A stretch of 5,877 nucleotides of DNA, taken from assembly GCA_013202925.1 (NCBI GenBank), contig JABMRA010000066.1, forward strand, positions 1 to 5,877. Reading direction: 5' to 3'. This document shows positions 1-5,699 of this stretch, in pieces (within the stretch, counting starts at the first letter, position 1; the number at the start of each line of letters is the position of its first letter). The notes beneath the pieces were generated by a model. The model had not been told where the DNA came from and searched no databases. It saw only the letters and a program-made list of their open reading frames with translations. The translations under genes and the position numbers were made by a program. This stretch comes from Candidatus Omnitrophota bacterium (GTDB lineage: Bacteria > Omnitrophota > Gorgyraeia > Gorgyraeales > Gorgyraeaceae).

Positions 1-594
1 GGAATCGATCTTACTCACCACATCCACGCATCCTTTGCCCTTGCTGCCGCCGATGCACAACCCCTCAACGTCTGTCAGCATTATCAATAGATCCGCGTCT
101 GCCAGATTTGCCACAAGCGCAGACAGCGTGTCATTGTCCCCGAATTTTATCTCATCCACTGCCACTGTGTCGTTTTCGTTGATAACCGGCACGGCCTTTT
201 TTCTCAAAAGCGTGTGGAGCGTATTTTCGGCATTGAGATATCTGCGCCTCTCCCGTATATCCTCCCACGTCAAAAGTATCTGCGCCGCGTGAAAGCCGCT
301 TTTCTTAAAACACTCCTCGTATGCATTCATGAGGTGGCCCTGGCCAAGCGCTGCGCACGCCTGCTGCTCGGGCAAACTGCGCGGCCTTTTTTTGATGCCG
401 AGTAGATGCATACCTGCCGCGATCGCGCCAGAAGAGACCACGATCACCTCACGCCCCTGCTTTAAAAGCCCTGCTATCTGGCTGCTAAACTCCTTTATCC
501 ACGCCCTGTCCAGACTAAAATCCTTCGCTGCCAGCACGCTCGTCCCGACCTTTACCACCACCCGTTTTGCCTTTTTAATATTCTGCCTATTCAT
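1..594 (-). CDS. proB: Glutamate 5-kinase, N-terminal part (cut by window edge)
   Basis: The product phosphorylates the gamma-carboxyl of L-glutamate with ATP, the first step of proline synthesis in the cytoplasm. The reading frame runs from an ATG at 594 off the left edge and gives 198 residues of the amino-acid kinase domain. Visible motifs are the nucleotide-binding VVKVGTSVL (residues 13-21), VVSSGAIAAGM (52-62), the family block QQACAALGQG (77-86), VINENDTVA (137-145, glutamate-binding Asn/Asp), FGDNDTLSALVA (151-162) and LTDVEGL (173-179). The C-terminal part, including any PUA domain, lies outside the window. No other in-frame start exists between the obgE stop and this ATG, and the upstream GGCGG is only a weak ribosome-binding site. 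The gene starts 26 nt after obgE, so it is probably co-transcribed, as seen in other bacteria. The loop after LTDVEGL reads CIGGSKGKG and lacks the usual Y-x-x-DPR sequence. Identity is secure; the 3' end is unknown. Confidence 0.95.
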   Translation of the reverse strand, partial: MNRQNIKKAKRVVVKVGTSVLAAKDFSLDRAWIKEFSSQIAGLLKQGREVIVVSSGAIAAGMHLLGIKKRPRSLPEQQACAALGQGHLMNAYEECFKKSGFHAAQILLTWEDIRERRRYLNAENTLHTLLRKKAVPVINENDTVAVDEIKFGDNDTLSALVANLADADLLIMLTDVEGLCIGGSKGKGCVDVVSKIDS

Positions 595-620
595 TTCAGC
601 ACCGCCGCAACCTGCCGCCC

Positions 621-1583
621 TTAACCTGGCAGTTTTTTGTGGACTGCCTCCAGTAATTCCTTTATTCCCTCTCCAGTGACACAGGAGATCGGGTATATCT
701 TCTTTTTGACCTTTGCCTTGAAGCGCTTCAGATTCTCAACAGCGTCAGGGAGGTCCATTTTGTTCGCCGCCAGGATCTGCGGCCGCTTCAAAAGCTCGGC
801 ATTGTAGAGGCCGATCTCGCCCGCTATGGATTTCAGATCCTCCGCAGGGTCTCTTCCCTCTACAGCTGCCATATCTATCATATGCACGAGCACCCTGGTC
901 CTCTCAACGTGCCGCAAAAAATCGTCGCCCAGGCCTTTGCCCGAATGCGCCCCTTCTATCAAACCAGGTATATCGCAGACCACGAAACTTCTCTCAGTGT
1001 CCAGCCGCACCAGGCCCAGCCCCGGCGTCTTGGTAGTAAACGGGTAATTGGCGATCTTTGGCCTTGCATTGGATATGCGGGAAATCAAGCTGGACTTTCC
1101 GACATTTGGATATCCGATGAGACCAGCGTCTGCGACTAATTTTAATTCAAGTATAATGTCTTTTTCTTCGCCGTTTTTTCCTGGCGTGGCCTGCCTGTGC
1201 CGCGAATTCCCCCTACCGCCGCCGCCGCCATTTGCGATCACCACCGAACGGCCGCGCTCGCTCAAATCGCAATACGTAATGTCCTCGTGGGCGTCCTTTA
1301 CAAGGGTGCCGATCGGGATCCTTGCCACAAAATCCCTGCCGTCAACGCCTTTCTTGTGATTGCCGCTTCCGTTCGAACCGGACTCTGCCTTAAGATGCTT
1401 ACGAAAATAAAAATCCACAAGGGTCTGGATATTATTGTCCGAGACCAGCACTATATCTCCGCCTTTTCCGCCGTCTCCGCCGTCCGGCCTCTTGTATCTC
1501 TGAAGTTTACCTTTGGAAAGACTTTGGCAGCCATCGCCGCCGTCCCCTGCCTTGACAAAGATCTTAACGTGGTCAATGAACAT
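621..1583 (-). CDS. obgE: Obg family GTPase, ribosome assembly
   Basis: This is a 320-residue Obg/CgtA GTPase, which binds the 50S subunit and acts in late large-subunit assembly and growth control. Residues 1-155 form the glycine-rich Obg fold, with typical GDGG/GGDGGKGG runs (13-42), SGNHKKGVDG (73-82), PIGT (90-93) and NGGGGGRGN (118-126). The G domain follows: G1 GYPNVGKSS (157-165), switch I YPFTT (180-184), G3 DIPGLIEGA (204-212), G4 NKMD (274-277) and G5 around SCVTGEG (300-306). The protein ends right after the G domain at KKLPG, so it lacks the C-terminal OCT domain of Firmicutes and the acidic tail of Proteobacteria. The ATG starts 7 nt after the rpmA stop, and no strong Shine-Dalgarno is visible, so translation may be coupled to rpmA. 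The rplU-rpmA-obgE order is the classical one. Confidence 0.97.
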   Translation of the reverse strand: MFIDHVKIFVKAGDGGDGCQSLSKGKLQRYKRPDGGDGGKGGDIVLVSDNNIQTLVDFYFRKHLKAESGSNGSGNHKKGVDGRDFVARIPIGTLVKDAHEDITYCDLSERGRSVVIANGGGGGRGNSRHRQATPGKNGEEKDIILELKLVADAGLIGYPNVGKSSLISRISNARPKIANYPFTTKTPGLGLVRLDTERSFVVCDIPGLIEGAHSGKGLGDDFLRHVERTRVLVHMIDMAAVEGRDPAEDLKSIAGEIGLYNAELLKRPQILAANKMDLPDAVENLKRFKAKVKKKIYPISCVTGEGIKELLEAVHKKLPG

Positions 1584-1590
1584 TTGGACG

Positions 1591-1827
1591 CTATACCACG
1601 CTTATCTTGCGTGAAGAAATAAATTGCACCACGCCGTCTTTCAGCGCAAATAAAGTATTGTCCCTGCCCATGCCCACGCCTGTTCCGGGGAAAAATTTCG
1701 TGCCCCGCTGCCTGACAATAATGCTGCCGGCGCTCACGGACTGGCCCGCAAAGCGCTTGACGCCAAGACGCTGCGAATTACTGTCCTTGCCGTTCTTTGA
1801 AGCTCCCTGTGATTTGGTATGTGCCAT
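1591..1827 (-). CDS. rpmA: 50S ribosomal protein L27
   Basis: This encodes bacterial ribosomal protein bL27 (78 residues), whose N-terminal tail reaches toward the peptidyl-transferase centre. The sequence shows the family hallmarks: MAHTKSQGASKNGKDSNSQR at the N-terminus, then LGVKRFAGQ, IIVRQRGTKF, PGTGVGMGRDNTLFA and DGVVQF. The start is clear, because MAH is the conserved N-terminus and an AGGAGGG Shine-Dalgarno (1834-1840) lies six bases upstream, inside the end of rplU. The Met-Ala start shows no sign of the cleavable N-terminal extension found in some Firmicutes. The basic patch near residue 5 reads TKSQGAS, where KKGGGSS is common. The C-terminus (SSRKISVV) is a few residues shorter than many homologues. 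Only one base separates it from the rplU stop, so the two are co-translated. Confidence 0.97.
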   Translation of the reverse strand: MAHTKSQGASKNGKDSNSQRLGVKRFAGQSVSAGSIIVRQRGTKFFPGTGVGMGRDNTLFALKDGVVQFISSRKISVV

Positions 1828-1828
1828 G

Positions 1829-2164
1829 TTATTCCCTCCTGGTATATTTTGTCACTATCTCCTTGACCTTCAGCACCGTGTAATCCTGCCGGTGCCCGAT
1901 CTTCTTCCTGGAATTTCCGAGCCGCCTCCGATATTTGAAAGAAATCGTCTTACAGCCGCGTATCTCTCCCAAGACATCGCAGACCACGGAAGCGCCTTTT
2001 ATATAGGGCGTGCCTATTGAGGTATCTTTTTTGTCAGACACGAAAAGTACCTTGTCCAGCTTTACCTCTTTGCCTTCCTTCAAATCCGAAAGCCTCTCTA
2101 CCTCCAGCCTATCTCCTTTGGATACCCTGTACTGCTTTGCTCCTGTCTCAACTATTGCGTACAC
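1829..2164 (-). CDS. rplU: 50S ribosomal protein L21, GTG start
   Basis: This encodes bL21 (111 residues), a 23S rRNA-binding protein of the large subunit. Family motifs are YAIVETGAKQYRV at the N-terminus, GTPYIKGASV in the middle, and FKYRRRLGNSRKKIGHRQDYT, the typical basic C-terminal RNA-binding block. The start is taken as GTG at 2164 because the protein family begins M-Y-A-x-x-E-T-G, and a perfect AAGGAGG (2171-2177) lies six bases upstream. The open frame continues 36 residues further upstream, but that stretch is the translation of the palindromic repeat and the end of rng. The last codons (AGG AGG GAA TAA) double as the Shine-Dalgarno of rpmA. No ysxB-type protease gene lies between rplU and rpmA, unlike in Bacillus. 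Confidence 0.96.
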   Translation of the reverse strand: MYAIVETGAKQYRVSKGDRLEVERLSDLKEGKEVKLDKVLFVSDKKDTSIGTPYIKGASVVCDVLGEIRGCKTISFKYRRRLGNSRKKIGHRQDYTVLKVKEIVTKYTRRE

Positions 2165-2170
2165 TTTGTT

Positions 2171-2177
2171 CCTCCTT
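2171..2177 (-). promoter_or_regulatory. Shine-Dalgarno of rplU
   Basis: On the minus strand this reads AAGGAGG, six bases before the GTG at 2164. It decides the start of rplU against the longer open frame. It sits immediately after the palindromic repeat, so folding of the repeat in the mRNA would lie directly next to the ribosome-binding site. Confidence 0.85.
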
Positions 2178-2180
2178 CTC

Positions 2181-2222
2181 TGGTGCCAGGCACGGTGCCA
2201 GGCGCCGTGCCTGGCACCGTGC
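2181..2222 (-). repeat. GTGCCAGGCAC-type palindromic repeat between rng and rplU
   Basis: Read on the plus strand, arms of 14 bp (GCACGGTGCCAGGC at 2190-2203 and GCCTGGCACCGTGC at 2209-2222) are perfect inverted repeats around a 5-base spacer. A smaller palindrome GTGCCAGGCAC (2183-2193) overlaps the left arm, so alternative folds are possible. The element fills most of the 61-nt rng-rplU gap and would form a very stable hairpin in the operon mRNA. In the minus-strand direction it is followed by the Shine-Dalgarno and not a T-run, so it is not an intrinsic terminator for these genes. In the plus direction it is followed by TTTTTATTTTT. From memory, GGTGCCTGGCACC-like palindromes occur as dispersed repeats in several uncultured bacterial lineages. 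That this is such a copy is inference. Confidence 0.8.
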
Positions 2223-2225
2223 TTT

Positions 2226-3731
2226 TTATTTTTGTATGCGGAAGTGTTCGATGTGTATGTCCGGCTCTGCAATAATGATGATCCTGGCCCTGTGTTCGTT
2301 TTCGAGCTTTGTAATCGAGGGCCTGTCCTCGTTCAAAAGATAATTCGCGACACCGGGATGCACGAACGACCGTATCTCTCTTAGCCGCGTCTTCTCAAGC
2401 TCCTTCTTTATGGCCCGCAGCACCTCTATTGCCATGGTAGTGACAGACTTTACCGCGCCCCTGCCGCTGCAATACGGGCAGTTCTGGTAAGAGACCTTAC
2501 TGACGCCGCGCCGCACGCGCTGCCTTGTCATTTGCACTATACCGAACTCGGACATCCTGAGTATCGTGATCCTTGCCTTGTCCCTCTTAACGGATTTCAA
2601 TAAAAGATTAAATAGCTCGCGCCTGTGCCTTTCGCGGCCCATGTCGATAAAGTCGATTATGATAATGCCGCCGATATCCCTGAGCCGTATCTGCCTGGTG
2701 ATCTCCACAGCAGCCTCGGAATTCACCCTGAACGCCGTCTCCTCCATTTGTTTTCTCGAAAAACCGCCGCTGTTTACATCTATTGCGATCAGACCTTCTG
2801 TCTCTTCGATAAAAATATAACCCTTGCACTTCAGATCGATCTTTTTCCTGTAAAGCTTCTCTATATCCTTCTCTATCCCGCGCGAATCAAAGAGGTGCGT
2901 CCGCTCCTTGTAGAGCATAAGCTTGCTCTTCATGGCAGGCATCATATTGTTTGCAAAATGCCTCAGGCGCTTGTATTCGTCGCGGCTGTCCACGAGCACT
3001 CTCTGTATGTCCTCGCTGAATATGTCCCGCAAGATCCTGAACGTAAGCCCATGCTCTTCGTAGACAAGGGCCGGCCCTTTTATCCTGGCGCCGTCACGGC
3101 GTATCCTTTGCCACAGCGCGTTCAAATATTTTGCCTCGCGCCTGAATGCCCTTTCGTCACTGCCCACTCCGGCTGTCCGCACAATAAGGCCCATCTTAAA
3201 AATAGGCGCGATCTTTTTGAGGATCTTACGCAGCCTCTCGCGCTCTGCCCGGTCAATGACCTTTTTGGACACACCGATCTGGTGGTCAAAAGGCATAAAT
3301 ACCACGAACCTGCCGGGCAGACCTATATGTGTCGTGAGGCGCGGTCCTTTGTTTCCTATTGGCTCCTTTGCTACCTGGACCAGGACCTCCTGCCCTTCCT
3401 TAACGAGCTTATTTATATCAGACGGCCTTGGCCTGGGTGTTCGTCTCGGAGGCGCCGCCGTCCCTCCCTCGCCCCCGCTATCCAGCACGTCAAATTCACG
3501 CGACGGAGAAAGCATGTCCGCGACATACAAGAATCCATTTTTTTGCTGCCCTATGTCAACGAATGCCGCGCCTATCCCGGACACGATCGACTTGACAACG
3601 CCTTTATAAATGTTCCCGACCATCGTTATCTCGGACGGCCTCTCTATATAATAATCCTGCAGTACGCCGCTTTCGACTACTGCCACCCTTTTTTCCTGCG
3701 ATTCAACATTGATTAAAATTTCTTTCTGCAC
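2226..3731 (-). CDS. rng: Ribonuclease G/E family endoribonuclease
   Basis: This is a 501-residue RNase E/G catalytic protein, the 5'-end-dependent single-strand endonuclease of mRNA decay and rRNA maturation. An S1-like RNA-binding domain (about 36-135) holds GNIYKGVVKSIVSGIGAAFVD and the conserved GPRLTTHIGLPGRFVVFMP (129-147). The catalytic DNase I-like region shows AIDVNSG (316-322) with D318, and RLRDIGGIIIIDFIDM (349-364) with D360, matching the two Mg-binding aspartates of E. coli RNase E (D303 and D346). CPYC (418-421) is the zinc link that joins protomers. There is no long degradosome scaffold, so it is RNase G-like in size. The S1 domain carries a Gly/Pro/Arg-rich low-complexity insert (about 75-104). 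The start is GTG at 3731 with an AGGTGAT Shine-Dalgarno, and it overlaps the DUF2344 gene by 19 nt. Confidence 0.95.
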   Translation of the reverse strand: MQKEILINVESQEKRVAVVESGVLQDYYIERPSEITMVGNIYKGVVKSIVSGIGAAFVDIGQQKNGFLYVADMLSPSREFDVLDSGGEGGTAAPPRRTPRPRPSDINKLVKEGQEVLVQVAKEPIGNKGPRLTTHIGLPGRFVVFMPFDHQIGVSKKVIDRAERERLRKILKKIAPIFKMGLIVRTAGVGSDERAFRREAKYLNALWQRIRRDGARIKGPALVYEEHGLTFRILRDIFSEDIQRVLVDSRDEYKRLRHFANNMMPAMKSKLMLYKERTHLFDSRGIEKDIEKLYRKKIDLKCKGYIFIEETEGLIAIDVNSGGFSRKQMEETAFRVNSEAAVEITRQIRLRDIGGIIIIDFIDMGRERHRRELFNLLLKSVKRDKARITILRMSEFGIVQMTRQRVRRGVSKVSYQNCPYCSGRGAVKSVTTMAIEVLRAIKKELEKTRLREIRSFVHPGVANYLLNEDRPSITKLENEHRARIIIIAEPDIHIEHFRIQK

Positions 3732-4015
3732 TCTATCACCTTGATCCCTTTCGGCAATTTCTCATTTATTCTCAATTTAAATTCTTCCGGCTCAACCGGT
3801 TTCTCCAGAGTAAACACTGCCTTTTCGCCTTCGCTCTCCACTCCCAATTTCAACGCATCTGAAAAACTTATTTTGTAATGCGGTGAGTATCCCTGACTCA
3901 ATGCCACCGGAAGCTGAGCCCGCCTGATAGAACGCTGAAAAAGCCTTACAATGTCCAGGTGTGAGATGTATCTCAAAATCCCTTTTTTACAAAAGCTGGT
4001 CTCTAATTTCATCAT
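3713..4015 (-). CDS. DUF2344/TIGR03936-type protein, half-length
   Basis: This is a protein of about 100 residues matching the N-terminal half of the 'radical SAM-linked' family TIGR03936 (DUF2344). The diagnostic stretches are LRYISHLDIVRLFQRSIRRA (14-33), LPVALSQGYSPHYKISFSD (35-53) and LGVESEGE (58-65). The protein ends at ECRKKF near residue 100. As I recall, the family is usually about twice that long, so the C-terminal half is missing. The function is unknown. In many bacteria it follows a TIGR03960 radical SAM gene and precedes rng, and only the rng side of that context is kept here. The start is uncertain: ATG at 4015 (or 4012) fits the family N-terminus, while an in-frame GTG at 4033 would add six residues at the edge of the repeat. 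No strong Shine-Dalgarno is visible for either. The 3' end overlaps rng by 19 nt. Confidence 0.8.
   Translation of the reverse strand: MMKLETSFCKKGILRYISHLDIVRLFQRSIRRAQLPVALSQGYSPHYKISFSDALKLGVESEGEKAVFTLEKPVEPEEFKLRINEKLPKGIKVIECRKKF
3735..3741 (-). promoter_or_regulatory. Shine-Dalgarno of rng
   Basis: On the minus strand AGGTGAT lies just upstream of the GTG at 3731 and inside the last codons of the DUF2344 gene. It supports the GTG start and suggests translational coupling of the two overlapping genes. Confidence 0.7.
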
Positions 4016-4033
4016 CTTCGTCCGACACGCCAC

Positions 4034-4116
4034 GTCATTGCGAGGTAACCTTCCGAGGTAGCTAACCGAAGCCCGCTTCGCCCGCGAAACGAGGCGAGCA
4101 ATCTCGTCGCAATGAC
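4034..4116. repeat. GTCATTGCGAG-type palindromic intergenic repeat
   Basis: This 83-bp element fills nearly the whole gap between the secretin stop and the DUF2344 start. Its ends are perfect 10-bp inverted repeats (GTCATTGCGA at 4034-4043 and TCGCAATGAC at 4107-4116). Inside are a second hairpin CGAAGC-CC-GCTTCG (4067-4080), a near-palindrome GGTAGCTAACC (4057-4067), and GAGCAATCTCG near the right end. This layout (CGTCATTGCGAG ... GCAATCTCG ... TCGCAATGACG) matches, from memory, a dispersed repeat found in many unrelated bacterial genomes. I see no target-site duplication at its edges and no T-run after it, so neither recent transposition nor an intrinsic terminator can be claimed. Confidence 0.85.
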
Positions 4117-4125
4117 ATACTTAAG

Positions 4126-5523
4126 TTACTCCGCCGCGGCTGTTGCAGTGGACTCGGCGCTGACAATATTGACAGTTATAAAAAACAAAAGGTCGGTCGT
4201 CTCAACTGACTTTTCCTTCTTCTTAAAAAAGAAGCTCAGGAAGGGTATGTCGCCCAATATAGGGACCTTTACTACGCTGTCTGACGTAGTCTCTCTTATG
4301 AGCCCGCCTATTACTATTGTCTCGCCGTCCTTCACCATCACCTGTGTCGAGGCCTTGCGCACACTATATCTCGGAGCCTGAATCGTACCGCCTGATGTGG
4401 TAAACGTGTCCCATGTCGTAAACGACGATACCTCTGGATCCAACTGGACCACCACATACCCTTCTGGATTTATCTGCGGCGTCACAGAAAGCACAATGCC
4501 CAGCTCCTTTTCTTCATAGCCTGTTATTTCATACGAGCCGGTGCTTTCGTTGCGCTCGTAAGTCGGGATGTTATATGTGGTCGCAACAGTGATCTTCGCC
4601 TCTTTGTTGTTCAGCGTCGTGATCCTGGGGTTTGAAATTATCTTTGTGTTTGTCTTGGATTTCAAGACCTCCAACACTGCCTGAAAACTTGTGAAATCAA
4701 GCGTGCCAAAGGCATAATTCGTCGGCACTGCCATTGGAAACGCGGTGCCCGGGTTATTAGGAAATTCACCTATGCTCTTGGCGCCCGTGCCGCCCGTACC
4801 TTCAGGATCGCCCAGCGGAAAATATGCCCCGCCGCTGCTCTTCCTGTGAAAAGGAAGTGTCATGGGTCGGGACGCGCCAGAGGCAGTTATCTGCGTTGTC
4901 CAGTTGATGCCGAGTTTATCATCCTTATCAAGCGTGGTCTCGATTATCTTGGCCTCAATATTTACCTGCTGGGTCCTGCCGTCAAGCTTGTCCACGACCT
5001 GCCTTATCTTATAGATATTTGTCGGGATGTCGGTCACGATTATGAGATTCGCGCGTTCGTCAAATTTGACACTCCCCCTGTCGCTCAGCATCTCTTCGAT
5101 TGCTGCCGGCACGTCCTTTGCATCCGCGTAATTAAGCGAAAAGACCTCTGTCGCAAGCTCTTCCTTTTCCAGGTTCTCAGTGGTGGTCACGCGGATGATG
5201 TTGCCCTCTCTCTCGTACGTATAGCCGTATGTCCTCAGTATGACGTCCAGCGCCTTATCCCACGGTACATCAGTCAGACGTATGGTAACAGGACCCGTGA
5301 CATCCTTTCCGGCAACAATGTTTATCCCGCTCTTGTAAGATAGTATGCGCAGGACATTCGTTATGTCAGCGTCCTTGAAATCCAGCGTGACATTGCCGGG
5401 TGATGTCGCAGGCAGACTTGCCTCCACCTGTGCAGGCGCGCCCCCTGCACTCTCCTGCGCGTTTGCCGCGCCTACTGCAGAAAACACAAAAACCAAAACC
5501 GCAAAACCTTTGAAAATCCTCAT
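4126..5523 (-). CDS. pilQ: PilQ-type secretin, compact form
   Basis: This is a 465-residue outer-membrane secretin that would form the gated channel of a type IV pilus or related secretion machine. A signal peptide is clear (MRIFKGF, then a hydrophobic core, with probable cleavage after A-N-A at about residue 22). An STN/N0 domain follows (about 45-113: VTLDFKDADITNVLRILSY, GPVTIRLTDVPWDKALD), then one N1/NolW-like domain (about 124-184) and the secretin core (about 187-455). The core shows SNPRITTLNNKEA (297-309), GIVLSVTPQIN (342-352) and the signature GGLIRE...VPILGDIPFLSFFF (406-433). It is much shorter than proteobacterial PilQ because AMIN domains are absent, and it has too few N domains for GspD. 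Residue 430 is Ser where Gly is usual (LGxLF). The start is supported by an AAGGAGGG site. A PilP-like gene lies upstream. PilQ is preferred over GspD. Confidence 0.88.
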   Translation of the reverse strand: MRIFKGFAVLVFVFSAVGAANAQESAGGAPAQVEASLPATSPGNVTLDFKDADITNVLRILSYKSGINIVAGKDVTGPVTIRLTDVPWDKALDVILRTYGYTYEREGNIIRVTTTENLEKEELATEVFSLNYADAKDVPAAIEEMLSDRGSVKFDERANLIIVTDIPTNIYKIRQVVDKLDGRTQQVNIEAKIIETTLDKDDKLGINWTTQITASGASRPMTLPFHRKSSGGAYFPLGDPEGTGGTGAKSIGEFPNNPGTAFPMAVPTNYAFGTLDFTSFQAVLEVLKSKTNTKIISNPRITTLNNKEAKITVATTYNIPTYERNESTGSYEITGYEEKELGIVLSVTPQINPEGYVVVQLDPEVSSFTTWDTFTTSGGTIQAPRYSVRKASTQVMVKDGETIVIGGLIRETTSDSVVKVPILGDIPFLSFFFKKKEKSVETTDLLFFITVNIVSAESTATAAAE

Positions 5524-5526
5524 AAT

Positions 5527-5534
5527 CCCTCCTT
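5527..5534 (-). promoter_or_regulatory. Shine-Dalgarno of the secretin gene
   Basis: On the minus strand AAGGAGGG lies three bases before the ATG at 5523 (about five from its AGGAG core). It is a near-perfect anti-SD match and fixes the start ahead of the signal peptide. Confidence 0.8.
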
Positions 5535-5545
5535 CTCAGGTCACT

Positions 5546-5689
5546 GATTCTGTCAAAACTTACCACGGAAACATTTACCACTGAAACACGGAGATATAGA
5601 AGCACGGAAAAATAAAAAAATTATAATTTAAAATTCTTTTTTCCGTGTCTCCGTGCTTCCGTGGTTTTCATAAGCTTTTTGACACTACC
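5546..5689. mobile_element. MITE-like inverted-repeat insertion between pilP-like gene and secretin
   Basis: The stretch between the two genes (176 nt, no coding content) is a nested inverted repeat. Terminal arms contain TGTCAAAA (5551-5558) and TTTTGACA (5677-5684). Inside them CCACGGAA (5563-5570) pairs with TTCCGTGG (5657-5664), CACGGAG (5587-5593) with CTCCGTG (5649-5655), and CACGGAAAAA (5603-5612) with TTTTTCCGTG (5638-5647), around an AT-rich centre. A 7-bp direct repeat GGTCACT flanks it (5539-5545 and 5690-5696), each copy exactly five bases outside the TGTCAAAA arm, as a target-site duplication would be. CCGTGTCTCCGTG-type sequences are, from memory, common dispersed intergenic repeats. 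No transposase is encoded. Being mobile is inference from the symmetry. Confidence 0.65.
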
Positions 5690-5699
5690 GGTCACTCGC

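Noticed and set aside
1197..1622. Plus-strand frame of 141 codons opposite obgE and glycine-codon runs of GCC/CCG
   Set aside because: The repeats reflect the glycine-rich Obg domain codons on the other strand. The plus frame has no recognisable protein.
2190..2231. Intrinsic terminator at the GTGCCAGGCAC hairpin
   Set aside because: The T-run follows the hairpin only in the plus direction, where no gene is present. In the gene direction the hairpin is followed by a ribosome-binding site.
2165..2272. N-terminal extension of L21 by 36 residues (start at 2272)
   Set aside because: The extra residues are a His/Trp/Arg-rich translation of the palindrome and the rng 3' end. L21 homologues begin at the GTG at 2164, which has a perfect Shine-Dalgarno.
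2625..3716. Long plus-strand open frame of 363 codons opposite rng
   Set aside because: It lies antisense to a clearly conserved RNase G/E gene; its translation shows no family motif and no ribosome-binding site. It is a shadow of the real gene.
4034..4116. CRISPR or terminator at the 4034-4116 palindrome
   Set aside because: There is a single inverted element with no regularly spaced direct repeats, and no T-run follows on either strand.
4846..5343. Plus-strand frame of 165 codons opposite the secretin
   Set aside because: It is antisense to the conserved STN and N1 domains of the secretin and has no ribosome-binding site or motif.
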